DNA of 64,000 nt from Herbidospora solisilvae (GTDB lineage Bacteria; Actinomycetota; Actinomycetes; Streptosporangiales; Streptosporangiaceae), in assembly GCF_009901565.1 (NCBI RefSeq), contig NZ_WXEW01000001.1, positions 310,001 to 374,000 on the forward strand, written 5' to 3'. The first letter of the stretch is position 1. Every line of letters begins with the position of its first letter. Position numbers and translations under genes: made by a program. The notes under the pieces are model-generated. The model was not told the DNA's origin. It was given only the letters and a program-made list of their open reading frames with translations, and did not search any database. Shown one piece after another: positions 26,047-36,807 of this stretch.

Positions 26047-26825
26047 TCAGGTGATGTCTCTCCGGGTGGTGGTGAGGTTGGCGATGACGGCGAACAGCAG
26101 GGCGTAGCCGATCAGGACCAGCGCGCCGCCCCAGGCGGGCAGCAGGTTCGACTCCCCGAGGCCGGTGTCGAAGTCGATGCTCATCAGCGCCTGCGCCGCC
26201 CCGCCGGGCAGCCACTTGCCGACCGCCTGGAGGGCGGGGAAGGAGCTGAGGATCGACTCGATCACGAACGCCCAGACGACGCCGCCGATCAGCGCGGCCA
26301 CCTGGTTGCGCACCAGCGCGCCCAGGCCGATGCCGAACAGGGCGTAGAGGATCATCGTGGCCAGCACCCCGACCGCGAGCTGCGGGATGCGGTTGGCCGT
26401 CAGGTCGACCGTGCCGCCGCCGATCAGCACGGCGGTGACGGCGACGACGGCGGTGAACAGCAGCGAGACGACCGCGAAGAACGCGCCGATGATCACGCCC
26501 GCGCCCAGCTTGGCGGCGATGACCCGGCCGCGCTTGGGTGTGGTCAGGAAGGTGCCGGTGATCGTCTGGTAGCGGTATTCACCGGTCATCAGCACGATGC
26601 CGAGGATCATCGTGAAGATGTTGCCGTTGGCGTTGCTGAGGGCCAGCGGCAACCACGCCGGGTCGTCGAGGGCGGGCAGCGCGGGCTGGCCGTTGGGCGC
26701 CGGGGCCCCGGCCTGGGCGATCAGGAACGCCAGGCCGAGCGTGGTCAGGGCGAGCATGACCAGGGCCATCGCCCACCACAGGCGGGTGGTGAAGAGCTTC
26801 TGGAGCTCCGCGCGGATCAGGTTCG

Positions 26826-26829
<4 letters not shown>
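26047..26829 (-). CDS. ABC transporter permease
   Basis: This 260-aa protein begins MTNLIRAELQKLFTTRLWW and has six hydrophobic segments, with TGEYRYQTITGTFLTTPKRGRVIAAKL as the conserved ABC-2 cytosolic motif. It pairs with the ATPase encoded just upstream, whose stop overlaps this ATG by 4 nt. Such two-gene exporters act in self-resistance or lipid/peptide export; the substrate is unknown. Confidence 0.92.
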
Positions 26830-27719
<890 letters not shown>

Positions 27720-27773
27720 GGCGTTTCAAGTCTTTCTGCCAAGATCTGCTGATTCCTCCTACCTGAAGACGAT

Positions 27774-28889
27774 TTAGAGTCGGTAGATCCGACGAGCGTT
27801 CCCCGACCCGATCATCCCCGCGACCCGTTCCGCGTCTGCGCCCGACCAGTCGCCCGCGTCGATGCGGGCGGCCAGTTCGCGGGCCAGCACGGTGCGGTGC
27901 CGCAGCGCCCCCAGGTAGACGGTCTCGGCGACGCCCCACCCGCCCGAGCCGAACATGATCTTGTGGAACGGCGCCAGGCCGAGCACCTCGGGGAGCCCGT
28001 CGCGGACGTCGATGTGCACATGGGGGAAGGCGGCGGCCAGGAACGCGGCGGCGCGCTCGTACGGCGAGCAGTGCAGCAGGATGACCGGCACCCCGAGCGG
28101 GCCCAGCGCCCTGATGAAGGGGACCAGCGCGGTCGGGTCGGACCGGTGCAGCAGGCCCAGCTCGACCCCCGAGTGGCCGCACGGGATCTGCAGCGGCATG
28201 GCCCGCTCCCGCGCCACGTCGACGCCGGTCCAGAGCAGGTGGCGCAGCAGCACCGGGTCGGCGAGCGGCTTCTTCGGCTCGGCGGCCCGCCGCCCGGCCG
28301 CCGCCAGCACCGCCCCGCGCGCCGGCCGGACCGGATCGACGTCGAGCCCGCAGCGGTAGCCGATCACGGTCGACAACCCGACCGCCCGGGAGGCCCGCGC
28401 GGCCACCTCGCCCCGCAGCCGGTCGAGGTAGGCGGGCGCGCTCAGCCCTTCCTCCGCGACGTCCTGCTCGACCCGCTCCAGCCGGACGATCTCGTCGGAG
28501 GCCGCGCCCCCGAGCCGTCCGGTCTCGGCCACCGACAGCAGGTCGGGCGAAACATCGGTGCCGGTGTCGACCAGGAACGCGACGACCCCGGCGGCCCGCA
28601 GCAGCGTCCGGTTGACCTCGGCGGCGCCCAGTTCGGCCCGCCGGGCCAGGTAGACGGCGGCCGGGGTGTGCGGTTCGAGCCCCAGGACGGGCGCGCACCA
28701 GCGCCGGATCGCCACCCCCTCGGGGGTGTCGAAATGGGTCGTCCCGGGCGGCGCGGGATGGCCCGCCCGGGTGATCAGCGTCTCGAACTGGGCCCTGACC
28801 AGGTCGTCGCGGCGCACCCCCTGGCAGTGGTGGTCGACCAGGGGCGCCGCCAGCGCCGCCCGGACCGGACCCGGCAGCACCGGCGTCAT
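27774..28889 (-). CDS. amidohydrolase family protein
   Basis: This 371-aa metal-dependent hydrolase of the amidohydrolase-2 group has LVDHHCQG near the N-terminus in the position of the usual HxH site. It also shows IPCGHSGVELG with a metal His region, VILLHCSPYERAAAFLAAAFPHVHIDV in the core, and KIMFGSGGWGVAET near the C-terminus, where an Asp/Ser usually ends the metal site. It resembles the amidohydrolase part of FluG-like proteins, some of which hydrolyse amides of glutamate or polyamines. It is a separate gene upstream of the ABC pair. The substrate is unknown. Confidence 0.82.
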   Translation of the reverse strand: MTPVLPGPVRAALAAPLVDHHCQGVRRDDLVRAQFETLITRAGHPAPPGTTHFDTPEGVAIRRWCAPVLGLEPHTPAAVYLARRAELGAAEVNRTLLRAAGVVAFLVDTGTDVSPDLLSVAETGRLGGAASDEIVRLERVEQDVAEEGLSAPAYLDRLRGEVAARASRAVGLSTVIGYRCGLDVDPVRPARGAVLAAAGRRAAEPKKPLADPVLLRHLLWTGVDVARERAMPLQIPCGHSGVELGLLHRSDPTALVPFIRALGPLGVPVILLHCSPYERAAAFLAAAFPHVHIDVRDGLPEVLGLAPFHKIMFGSGGWGVAETVYLGALRHRTVLARELAARIDAGDWSGADAERVAGMIGSGNARRIYRL

Positions 28890-28967
28890 TTCCCTCGTCC
28901 CCCTTTTACGACAGGGACAGGACTTTAGAGCCGGGGACGCCGGGCGGTCAGGCGATCGGTGCGATCT

Positions 28968-31091
28968 TTACCGGGTCAGCCGGAGCACGTTGGCGATGAT
29001 CTTCGCGCCCGCGCCGCCCTCGGTGGTGAGGATCGACTCGGGGTGGAACTGCACCCCGAACCGGCGGTTGACGGGGTCTTCGATCGCCATGACGGCGCCG
29101 TCGGCGGTGGCCGCCGTGACCGTGAACCCCTGCACGCCCGGGTGCTTGGCGTGCACCGAGTGGTAGCGGGCCGCGGTGAACGCCTCGGGCAGCCCGTCGA
29201 GCAGCGCGCTGTCGCCCTCGCGCTTGATCTGCCCGCGCTTGCCGTGCTCCGGGTAGGGCAGCAGGTCGAGCTGCCCGCCCGCCTGCTCGACCATGGCCTG
29301 CAGGCCGAGGCAGACCCCGAAGACCGGCAGGCTCCGCTCGTAGAGGGCGGCGATCAGGCGGTCGGTGCCGAAGTCGCTCGGCCAGCCGGGGCCGGGCGAC
29401 AACACGACCAGGGTCGGCGCGACCTGCTCGATCATCGCGAGCGGGAAGCCGTGGCGCAGCGTGACGACCCTGGCGCCCTGCTGGCGGAAGTAGTCGGCCA
29501 GGGTGTTGACGAACGAGTCCTCGTAGTCGACGAGGAGGACGGTGTGGCCCTCGCCCGGCTGCTCGGCCGCGACGGCCTCCTGGGCGACCTCGCCCCGGCC
29601 GACCGCGGCCAGCGCGCCCAGCAGGGCGCTGGCCTTGAGCTCGGTCTCGCGCTCCTCGGCGTCGGGGTCGGAGTCGAACAGCAGCGTCGCGCCCGCCCGG
29701 ACCGTCGCCACGCCGTTCTTGATCTGGGCGGTGCGCAGGGTGAGGCCGGTGTTCATGGAGCCGTCGAAGCCGATGAAGCCGACCGCGCCGCCGTACCAGC
29801 GGCGGGTGGTGGCCTCGTGGTCCTCGATGAACTGCATCGCCCACGTCTTCGGCGCGCCCGTGACGGTCACCGCCCACATGTGGGTGAGGAAGGCGTCGAG
29901 GGCGTCGAACTCGGGGCGCAGGTAACCCTCGATGTGGTCGACGGTGTGGATCAGCCGCGAGTACATCTCGATCTGGCGGCGGCCGATGACCTTGACCGAG
30001 CCGGGCACGCAGATGCGCGACTTGTCGTTGCGGTCGACGTCGGTGCACATGGTCAGCTCCGACTCCTCCTTCACGCTGGACAGGAGGGTGCGGATCGCCT
30101 CGGCGTCCTCGACCGGGTTGGCGCCCCGGGCGATGGTGCCGGAGATCGGGCAGGTCTCCACCCGCTCGCCGGTGACCCGGACGTACATCTCCGGCGAGGC
30201 CCCGACCAGGTGCTCGCCGTCGCCGAGGCTGAGGATGAACTCGTACGGCGCCGGGTTGCTGGTGCGCAGCCCCCGGTAGAAGGCGGGCGGGTCGTCGCAC
30301 GGGGCGTGGAAGACCTGGCCGGGCACGACCTCGAACAGGTCGCCGCGCTTGAACTTCTCCTTGGCCTTGGCCACGACGTCGGCGTAGGCGCCCCGGACGG
30401 GGTCGGCCGGGATGTCGACGGCCTTGACCAGCTCACGGGAGTCGCCGGTCCGCGGCAGGCCCTTGGTCTCGCGGCCCTCGTAGGCGAACTCGTAGGAGTA
30501 CTCCAGCACGGTCTCCTTCACCCGGTCGATCACCACGAGGCGGTCGGGCAGGTGGAGGACCAGGTCGCGCTGGTCGTCGGGGCGGGTGAGCTGGTAGCGG
30601 ATCGGCTCGAACTGGAAGGCCAGGTCGTAGCCGAACGCGCCGTAGAGGCCCAGGTGCTGGTCGTCGCCCTTGAACGCGGCGATGACCTCGCGGATCGCGG
30701 TGAAGACCGTGGGGCGGCGCGAGCGCATCTCCTCGGGCAGCCACTCGTCGGACTCGGGCACCTCGACCTCGGTGAAGGTGGCGGTGGGCGTGCCGACGAC
30801 CTCACCGGCGGCGCGGAGACAGGCCGCGACGGCGGGGAGCACGACGGCGCCCCGGTCGTTGAGCGCGCGGGCCGAGATGCGCCGGCCCCGCGCGACGAGC
30901 TCCAGGCAGGGATCGGCGTAGCCGAAGGCCCATCGGCTGTACCTGCCCGGATAGTCCATCCCCGAGGAGAACGCCCCGCCCCGGCGAGTGCCGAGCGAGT
31001 CGACGATCTCGTCGAGGGCCGCCTCGGGGACGGCGCGCACCACGCGCTCGACCCCGATGCCGCCCGCCGTGGTGTAACCGCTGGTCTCCAC
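28968..31091 (-). CDS. trpE: anthranilate synthase, fused TrpE-TrpG
   Basis: This 707-aa fusion has the chorismate-binding anthranilate synthase I part first (about 1-500: TCPISGTIARGANP, ELTMCTDVDRNDKSRICVPGSV, MWAVTVTGAPKTWAMQFIE). A class I glutamine amidotransferase part follows (VLLVDYEDSFVNTLADYF, LSPGPGWPSDFG, FGVCLGLQAM with the nucleophile Cys, FGVQFHPES). It converts chorismate and glutamine to anthranilate, the first step to tryptophan. Fused forms like this occur in Streptomyces and relatives. A Trp-Trp leader peptide and attenuator stand directly upstream, so it is controlled by charged tRNA-Trp. Confidence 0.95.
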   Translation of the reverse strand: METSGYTTAGGIGVERVVRAVPEAALDEIVDSLGTRRGGAFSSGMDYPGRYSRWAFGYADPCLELVARGRRISARALNDRGAVVLPAVAACLRAAGEVVGTPTATFTEVEVPESDEWLPEEMRSRRPTVFTAIREVIAAFKGDDQHLGLYGAFGYDLAFQFEPIRYQLTRPDDQRDLVLHLPDRLVVIDRVKETVLEYSYEFAYEGRETKGLPRTGDSRELVKAVDIPADPVRGAYADVVAKAKEKFKRGDLFEVVPGQVFHAPCDDPPAFYRGLRTSNPAPYEFILSLGDGEHLVGASPEMYVRVTGERVETCPISGTIARGANPVEDAEAIRTLLSSVKEESELTMCTDVDRNDKSRICVPGSVKVIGRRQIEMYSRLIHTVDHIEGYLRPEFDALDAFLTHMWAVTVTGAPKTWAMQFIEDHEATTRRWYGGAVGFIGFDGSMNTGLTLRTAQIKNGVATVRAGATLLFDSDPDAEERETELKASALLGALAAVGRGEVAQEAVAAEQPGEGHTVLLVDYEDSFVNTLADYFRQQGARVVTLRHGFPLAMIEQVAPTLVVLSPGPGWPSDFGTDRLIAALYERSLPVFGVCLGLQAMVEQAGGQLDLLPYPEHGKRGQIKREGDSALLDGLPEAFTAARYHSVHAKHPGVQGFTVTAATADGAVMAIEDPVNRRFGVQFHPESILTTEGGAGAKIIANVLRLTR

Positions 31092-31136
31092 TGTCGCCCC
31101 TTGATCCGTTCATGCCCCGGGGGCGGAAACGCAGAA

Positions 31137-31196
31137 GGCCGCCCAATCCCGGGGCGGCCTGTTTCGATTTCGCGAAAACCTGAGCTGAGGGCCGCC
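31137..31196 (-). promoter_or_regulatory. trp attenuator (terminator/antiterminator)
   Basis: On the minus strand GGCCGCCC (31159-31152) and GGGCGGCC (31144-31137) form an 8-bp terminator stem with a weak TTCTGCGTTT tract. Upstream, GGCGGCC (31196-31190) is complementary to GGCCGCC (31159-31153), giving a competing antiterminator. GCCGC at the leader's Arg codons can in turn pair with GCGGC of that segment. These three alternatives match classical ribosome-stall attenuation in front of trpE. Confidence 0.85.
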
Positions 31197-31198
31197 TG

Positions 31199-31234
31199 CT
31201 AGCGGCGCCACCACTGCTGCTGAGGAATTCGCAT
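31199..31234 (-). CDS. trpL: trp leader peptide with Trp-Trp
   Basis: An 11-residue frame reads MRIPQQQWWRR then TAG. Two adjacent Trp codons near the end, located directly before an attenuator and trpE, are the mark of a tryptophan leader peptide. Ribosomes stalling at TGG-TGG when tRNA-Trp is uncharged would leave the antiterminator free to form. It is a different sequence from, but functionally parallel to, the Trp-rich leader known for Streptomyces trpE. Confidence 0.85.
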   Translation of the reverse strand: MRIPQQQWWRR

Positions 31235-31389
31235 GCGGCACACAATAACACGCCGGACTCCACATGTCGGGCGAATGGCCGGGCACATGACCACTCGGCG
31301 CGTCCAGGCTGCCGCTCGTCGATGGGAGCTCCACCTGTGACACCCGTCACTTTACGCTCCAATCGACAACCTGTCGGAAGGAGAGTCCG

Positions 31390-31596
31390 TTGACGGATCC
31401 ACGTTCCCCCAGATCGGACCGCAGCCGCTGGAACTGGGTGTTGCTGCTCGCCGTGGTCATCCCGCTCGTACCGGCCCTGTTCAACCATGAGGAGCCGCGG
31501 CTGTTCGGCGTTCCGCTGTTCTACTGGCTGCAGCTCGCCTTCCTCGTCGTCAGCGTGTCGGCGACCCTGATCGTCTACCGGGTGACCCGCCGATGA
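31390..31596 (+). CDS. DUF3311 small membrane protein
   Basis: This 68-aa protein has two hydrophobic helices (about 16-30 and 42-62; WNWVLLLAVVIPLVPALF and FYWLQLAFLVVSVSATLIVY). It starts at TTG, set by AAGGAG 7 nt upstream. DUF3311 proteins are constant partners of MctP-type Na+/solute symporters, and here the next ATG overlaps its stop by 4 nt. It likely assists folding or gating of the symporter, which is inference. A GTGAC-N4-GTCAC dyad (31337-31350) lies in its promoter region. Confidence 0.88.
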   Translation: MTDPRSPRSDRSRWNWVLLLAVVIPLVPALFNHEEPRLFGVPLFYWLQLAFLVVSVSATLIVYRVTRR

Positions 31597-33191
31597 ACGA
31601 GCACATCACCGAGATCGTCATCTTCACCGTCCTGTTCCTGCTGGTCAGCGGCATGGGCTTCGTGGCCGCGCGGTGGCGGCGGGCCGACAATCTGGCCTCG
31701 CTCAACGAGTGGGGGCTGGGCGGGCGCAACTTCGGGTCGTGGATCACGTGGTTCCTGGTCGGCGGGGACCTCTACACGGCGTACACGTTCGTGGCGGTGC
31801 CGGCGCTGCTGTTCGGGGCCGGGGCGACCGGGTTCTTCGCGGTGCCCTACACGGTCATCACCTATCCGCTGGTGATGCTGGTGCTGATCCGGCTCTGGTC
31901 GGTGTCCCACGTGCACGGGCTGGTGACGCCGGCCGACTTCGTGCGGGTGCGGTTCGGCTCGCCGACCCTGGCGCTGCTGGTGGCGATCACCGGGATCGTG
32001 GCGACGATGCCGTACATCGCGCTGCAGCTCATCGGCATCGAGGCCGTGCTGAAGACGATGGGCGTGACCGGCGACCTGCCGCTGATCATCGCGTTCGCCA
32101 TCCTGGCGGCGTACACCTACCAGAGCGGCCTGCGCGCGCCGGCGCTGATCGCGTTCGTGAAGGACATCCTCATCTACCTGGTGATCCTCGTCGCGGTGAT
32201 CTACATCCCGGCGCGGCTCGGCGGGTTCGGGTCGATCTTCGACGCGGCCGAGGCGAAGTTCGCCGGCACCCCCGCGCCCGGTGACGGGATCCTGCTGAAC
32301 GCCAACAACCAGCTCCAGTACGTCACCCTGGCTCTGGGCTCGGCGATGGCGCTGTTCCTCTACCCGCACAGCGTGACCGGGGTGCTGGCCTCGCGGTCGC
32401 GCGACGTGATCAAGCGGAACATGTCGGCGCTGCCGGCCTACAGCCTGTTGCTGGGGCTCATCGCGCTGCTCGGCTACATGGCCATCGCGGCCGGGATCAC
32501 CCCGATCGGGAAGGACGTGAACACGGTCGTGCCACAGTTGTTCGACCGGATGTTCCCCGACTGGTTCACCGGCGTCGCGTTCGCGGCCATCGGCATCGGC
32601 GCGCTGGTCCCTGCGGCGATCATGTCGATCGCGGCGGCGAACCTGTTCACCCGCAACATCTACAAGGAGTACGTCCGGCGCGACGCCACCGACGCGCAGG
32701 AGGCCCGGGTCAGCAAGCTGACCTCGCTGGTCGTCAAGGTGGGCGCGGTGTTGTGCATCCTGCTGATCGACCCCCAGTTCTCGATCGACCTGCAGCTCAT
32801 CGGCGGGGTGATCATCCTGCAGACGCTGCCGTCGGTGGCGCTCGGGCTGTTCACGCGGTGGTTCCACCGGGTGGGGCTGATCGCCGGCTGGACGGCCGGG
32901 ATGACGGCCGGGATGGTCCTGCTCTACAACATCGCGAACCCAGCCAACAACCACGCCCACTTCGGCGGCTCGGCGTTCCCGCTGAGCAAGCTCGGCTTCG
33001 ACACGCCGATGACGATCTACGCCGGGTTCCTGGCCCTGATCGTCAACCTGGTGGTCGCCGCCCTGGTGACGGTGGTGGCCCGCCGCCTGGGGTCGTCCGA
33101 GGGCGTGGACGGGACCCGGCCGCGCGACTACACCGCCGACGCCGGGGACCCCGAGGTGAAGGACGACCTGGAGCCGGCGGGCTCGACCTGA
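31593..33191 (+). CDS. mctP: sodium:solute symporter, monocarboxylate permease (MctP-like)
   Basis: This 532-aa integral membrane protein of about 13 helices belongs to the SSS family: GLGGRNFGSWITWFLVGGDLYTAYTFVAVPALLFGAGATGF in the first helices, then GVTGDLPLIIAFAIL, LFLYPHSVTGVLASRS and the conserved FAAIGIGALVPAAIMSIAAANLFTRNIYKEYV. MctP of rhizobia imports lactate, pyruvate, acetate and alanine; the same substrates are likely but unproved. It overlaps the DUF3311 gene by 4 nt. Confidence 0.92.
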   Translation: MNEHITEIVIFTVLFLLVSGMGFVAARWRRADNLASLNEWGLGGRNFGSWITWFLVGGDLYTAYTFVAVPALLFGAGATGFFAVPYTVITYPLVMLVLIRLWSVSHVHGLVTPADFVRVRFGSPTLALLVAITGIVATMPYIALQLIGIEAVLKTMGVTGDLPLIIAFAILAAYTYQSGLRAPALIAFVKDILIYLVILVAVIYIPARLGGFGSIFDAAEAKFAGTPAPGDGILLNANNQLQYVTLALGSAMALFLYPHSVTGVLASRSRDVIKRNMSALPAYSLLLGLIALLGYMAIAAGITPIGKDVNTVVPQLFDRMFPDWFTGVAFAAIGIGALVPAAIMSIAAANLFTRNIYKEYVRRDATDAQEARVSKLTSLVVKVGAVLCILLIDPQFSIDLQLIGGVIILQTLPSVALGLFTRWFHRVGLIAGWTAGMTAGMVLLYNIANPANNHAHFGGSAFPLSKLGFDTPMTIYAGFLALIVNLVVAALVTVVARRLGSSEGVDGTRPRDYTADAGDPEVKDDLEPAGST

Positions 33192-33306
33192 ATCCCTCTC
33201 CCCGTGCCGTCCTCGTGGCGCTCGTCCCGGCCACGCGGAAGCTGGCCCCTACCCCGTCATCTCTGCGATCATCGGCGAGCACCGAACGTCACGGGGAGGG
33301 ACGCCG

Positions 33307-34410
33307 ATGGCACATCCGGCGGAGGAAGGGGACGGCCTGACGAGGGCCGCCAAGACGGCGGGGCGGATCCTGATCCTCATCGCCCTGACAGCAGTGATCC
33401 TGTGGATGGTCTACCAGGTCAAAACCGTCGCCATCAGCATCATCCTGGCGGTCTTCATCACCACGCTCATGATGCCCCTGGCCCGCGCCCTGCGCGACAT
33501 CGGCCTGAACCGGACCCTGTCCACCATGGGCGCCTTCATCGGCGTGATCGTCGTGCTGGCCGCCTTCATCGCGCTGCTGGTGCCGCCGACCATCGACGGG
33601 TTCGCCGAGCTCAACGCCAGCATCGGCCAGGTGGTCACCGACCTGCAGAAGACCGCCGCGGGGTTCGGCCTGGACCAGGCGAAAATCCAGGAGATCGTCG
33701 TCGACGTCCAGACATACCTGTCGGAGCGCGGCCAGGAGATCGCGTCGGGGGCGCTCACGGGGGTCCGCACCGCCGGCGAGATCGTGGTCGGCGGGGTGCT
33801 CGCCCTGATCCTGGCGGTCTACCTGGTCCACGGCGGCGACCACCTGGTCCACTGGGTGGCCGACCTGGCGCCGCGCGGCAGCCGCGGCCACATCCTGAAC
33901 ACCTGCCGCATCGTGTTCGACGTGATCGGCCGCTACGTCCGCGGCGTGGCGGCGGTCGGGTTCGTCGACGCGTTCTTCATCGGCATCACGCTGTGGGTCC
34001 TCGGGGTGCCGATTGCACTGCCACTGGCGGTGCTGACGTTCGTCGGCGCGTTCCTGCCGGTCATCGGGGCACTGTTCGCGGGCCTGCTGGCGGCCGTGGT
34101 GGCGTTCGTCGCCAAGGGGTGGATCGTGGCCGTGATCGTGATCGCGGTGACGATTCTCGTGCAGCAGCTCGAGGGGCATGTCCTGGCGCCGTTGATCTAC
34201 GGGAAGGCGCTCGACCTGCCCGGGGCGGTGATCCTGGTGGCCTTGGCGGTGGGCAGTGTCGTCGCGGGGATCATGGGCGCGTTCCTGGCGGCCCCGGTGG
34301 CCTCGGTGATCGTGGCCCTCATCCGCAACGCCAAGGGCCGCTCCCCCGACGAGGGCCCGCCGGCGGCACCGCCGGAACCGCCGCCCCCCGCCAGGCCCGC
34401 GGTGACCTGA
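33307..34410 (+). CDS. AI-2E family transporter
   Basis: This 367-aa protein has eight hydrophobic segments: an N-terminal pair (AGRILILIALTAVILWMVY, VAISIILAVFITTLMMPLARAL), a long amphipathic loop around residues 90-150, and the conserved C-terminal helices (PIALPLAVLTFVGAFLPVIGALFAGLLAAVVAFV). Members include an AI-2 exporter and Na+/H+ antiporters, so the substrate is open. GGAGGG precedes the ATG. It ends 5 bp from the convergent aminotransferase gene. Confidence 0.9.
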   Translation: MAHPAEEGDGLTRAAKTAGRILILIALTAVILWMVYQVKTVAISIILAVFITTLMMPLARALRDIGLNRTLSTMGAFIGVIVVLAAFIALLVPPTIDGFAELNASIGQVVTDLQKTAAGFGLDQAKIQEIVVDVQTYLSERGQEIASGALTGVRTAGEIVVGGVLALILAVYLVHGGDHLVHWVADLAPRGSRGHILNTCRIVFDVIGRYVRGVAAVGFVDAFFIGITLWVLGVPIALPLAVLTFVGAFLPVIGALFAGLLAAVVAFVAKGWIVAVIVIAVTILVQQLEGHVLAPLIYGKALDLPGAVILVALAVGSVVAGIMGAFLAAPVASVIVALIRNAKGRSPDEGPPAAPPEPPPPARPAVT

Positions 34411-34415
34411 CCCCG

Positions 34416-35681
34416 TCAGCGCCCGGTCAGCTCCCGCAGGGCGGCGGCGAGGCGGTCGACGTCGGCGGCCGAGGTGAACAGGGCCGGGGTCACCCGCACG
34501 CAGTCGCCCTTGGCGACGCCGTCGCGGTGCACGGTGAAGATGCGGTGCCGGGTGTAGAGGTGGTCGACGACGGCGGTGTTGTCGGCCTTCGACGTGCGCC
34601 CGGCGAGGCGGAAGGCGGTCATGCCGCCGTACATGGCCGGGTCGTCCGGGGTCAGGATCTCGATGGGCAGGTCGCGCATCTGGTGGACCCAGCGGTCGCG
34701 GAGGTAGCGCAGGCGGGCCTCCTTCGCCGGGGCGCCGAGGCTCTCGTGGAAGTCGAGGGCGGCGCCGACGCTGAGGATGGGGGCGACGTCCATGGTGCCC
34801 GAGTGCACCCGCGACCGGATGTCGGCCGCCTGCGACTCGTCGCCGAACACGGGGGCGACGTCGGCCAGACGCTCCCTGCGGATGTAGAGGAAGCCGCTGC
34901 CGAGGGGCGCGCCCATCCACTTGTGCAGCGAGAAGACGCCGAAGTCGGCCTTCAGCGCCGGCAGGGTGAAGTCGAGGTGGCCCCAGGAGTGGGCGGCGTC
35001 GACGATCACGTCGACGCCCCGGGCGCGGGCCAGGTCGACGATCTCGCCCACGGGCACGACCAGGCCGGTGCGGTTGTTCATGTGGCTGAGCAGCAGCAGC
35101 CGCAGCCGCGGGGTCGTCTCCAGGGCGGCGGCGTAGGCGTCCAGGACCGCCTGGCGGGTGGCCGGTTCGGGGATCACCAGGCGTTCGACGCGGGCGCCGT
35201 GCCGGTCGGCCAGCCAGTTCAGGGCCGACTGGCCGGTGTGGAAGTCGAGGTCGGCGTACATGACCGCGTCGCCGGGGGCGAGGCGGCGGTAGCCGGTGAT
35301 CAGGTTCTGCAGGGCCTCGGTGCCGCCCCGGGTGAAGGCGATCTCCTCCTTCGTCACGCCCAGGAGCCCGGCGATCCGCGCCGCCGCCTCCTCCGCGTGC
35401 TGCCGGTAGGCCGTGCGCAGCAACCGGCTGTTCTCCGCGTTCAACCGGTCGGAGTGGGCGTGGTAGGCCAGCCTGACGGGTTCGGGCATGCTGCCGAAGT
35501 AGCCGTTCTCCAGGTTCACGAAGCCGGGGTCGACCCGGAACGCCGCCGCCACCGACCGCCAGAACACCTCGTCGTGGGCGAGCCGCCCGGGAGGGCCCGC
35601 GGGCGCCGCGAGAGCGGTCGCGGGGCGGGCCATGAGCGACAGCGGCAGGCCGGTGAGCATCGCGCGGCGTGACAGGGTCAC
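34416..35681 (-). CDS. class V aminotransferase-like PLP enzyme with Tat signal
   Basis: This 421-aa protein starts at GTG 35681 (GGGGGAGAC upstream) with a twin-arginine signal [22 protein letters not shown], so it should be exported folded with its cofactor. The mature part is a class V aminotransferase: [36 protein letters not shown] and the PLP lysine in [14 protein letters not shown]. It resembles isopenicillin N epimerase-like (CefD) proteins, whose real reactions vary. An upstream reading to 35795 would overlap the divergent gene and bury the Tat motif. Confidence 0.88.
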   Translation of the reverse strand: MTLSRRAMLTGLPLSLMARPATALAAPAGPPGRLAHDEVFWRSVAAAFRVDPGFVNLENGYFGSMPEPVRLAYHAHSDRLNAENSRLLRTAYRQHAEEAAARIAGLLGVTKEEIAFTRGGTEALQNLITGYRRLAPGDAVMYADLDFHTGQSALNWLADRHGARVERLVIPEPATRQAVLDAYAAALETTPRLRLLLLSHMNNRTGLVVPVGEIVDLARARGVDVIVDAAHSWGHLDFTLPALKADFGVFSLHKWMGAPLGSGFLYIRRERLADVAPVFGDESQAADIRSRVHSGTMDVAPILSVGAALDFHESLGAPAKEARLRYLRDRWVHQMRDLPIEILTPDDPAMYGGMTAFRLAGRTSKADNTAVVDHLYTRHRIFTVHRDGVAKGDCVRVTPALFTSAADVDRLAAALRELTGR

Positions 35682-35793
35682 GTCTCCCCCTTCGGTACGG
35701 CTGGGGGGCTGCTCGATTATGCGCCGCCCCGGCCGCCGGGACCGGCGGGGCACCACCAAACACGCGGAAAGTTCGGTTACTTTGCGTGACGAC

Positions 35794-36807
35794 ATGTCTT
35801 CTCAACTGGTGGGCGGCACCCCGGTACGCCTGATCACCGAGCCCTTCGCCCCCGCCGGGCGGGGCTTCTGGGCCAAGCTGGAGGCGGTCAACCCCGGCGG
35901 TCTCAAGGACCGGGCCGCCCTGCACATCGTCGGGCGGGCCAGGGAGCGCGGCGAGCTCGCGCCGGGCGCGATGATCGTGGAGTCGACGTCCGGCACGTTC
36001 GGCCTGGGGCTGGCGCTCGCCGGGATCGTGTACGGCCATCCGGTCACCGTCGTCACCGACCCCGGCATGGAGCCCCTCGTCCACCGGCTGCTCTCCGCCT
36101 ACGGCGTGCGGGTCGAGACGGTGACCCGGCCCCATCCCGACGGCGGCTGGCAGCGGGCCCGGCTCGACCGGGTGGCCGAACTGCTGGCGGAGCACCCGGG
36201 GGCCTACTGCCCCGACCAGTACGCCAACCCCGACAACGTCGGCGCGTACGCGGGCCTGGCCGACGAGCTGGTCGAGCAGCTCGGGCGGGTCGACGTGCTG
36301 GTGTGCAGCGTCGGGACCGGCGGCCACTCGGCCGGGGTGACGCGGGCGCTGCGGCGGCGCGACCCGCGCGTCGGGCTGGTGGGGGTCGACGCGGTCGGGT
36401 CGAGGATCTTCGGCCAGCCGGCCCGGCCCCGGCTGATGCGCGGCCTGGGCAGCAGCATCCACCCGCGCAACGTCGCCCACGGGGAGTTCGACGAGGTGCA
36501 CTGGGTGGCCGCCAACGAGGCGGTCTGGGCCTGCCGGACCCTCGCGGCCACCCACTACACGACCGGCGGGTGGAGCGTCGGCGCGGTCACCGTCGTCGCG
36601 TCGTGGCTGGCCCGCACCCTGCCGCCGGACACCCGCATCGCCGCCGTCTTCCCCGACGGCCCGGCCCGCTACGGCACGACGATCTACGACGACGGCTGGT
36701 GCGCCGCCCACGGCCTGCTGCACCGGCCGCCGGCCCGCGAACCCGACGAGATCAAGACGGCCGACGAGGCCGAGGTGACCCGCTGGACCCGGATGGTGAT
36801 CCGGTGA
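35794..36807 (+). CDS. PLP-dependent cysteine synthase family protein
   Basis: This 337-aa fold-type II PLP enzyme has the cofactor-lysine loop [15 protein letters not shown]; the usual NPGGSVKDR is one residue longer. It also has [15 protein letters not shown] for substrate binding and [12 protein letters not shown] for the phosphate pocket. Relatives make cysteine, phosphonocysteine-like compounds or 2,3-diaminopropionate precursors. The next gene, an MFS transporter, overlaps its stop by 4 nt (GTGA), hinting that the product is exported or the substrate imported. The ATG at 35794 is chosen because the upstream open frame is antisense to the aminotransferase. The actual reaction is unknown. 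Confidence 0.87.
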   Translation: MSSQLVGGTPVRLITEPFAPAGRGFWAKLEAVNPGGLKDRAALHIVGRARERGELAPGAMIVESTSGTFGLGLALAGIVYGHPVTVVTDPGMEPLVHRLLSAYGVRVETVTRPHPDGGWQRARLDRVAELLAEHPGAYCPDQYANPDNVGAYAGLADELVEQLGRVDVLVCSVGTGGHSAGVTRALRRRDPRVGLVGVDAVGSRIFGQPARPRLMRGLGSSIHPRNVAHGEFDEVHWVAANEAVWACRTLAATHYTTGGWSVGAVTVVASWLARTLPPDTRIAAVFPDGPARYGTTIYDDGWCAAHGLLHRPPAREPDEIKTADEAEVTRWTRMVIR

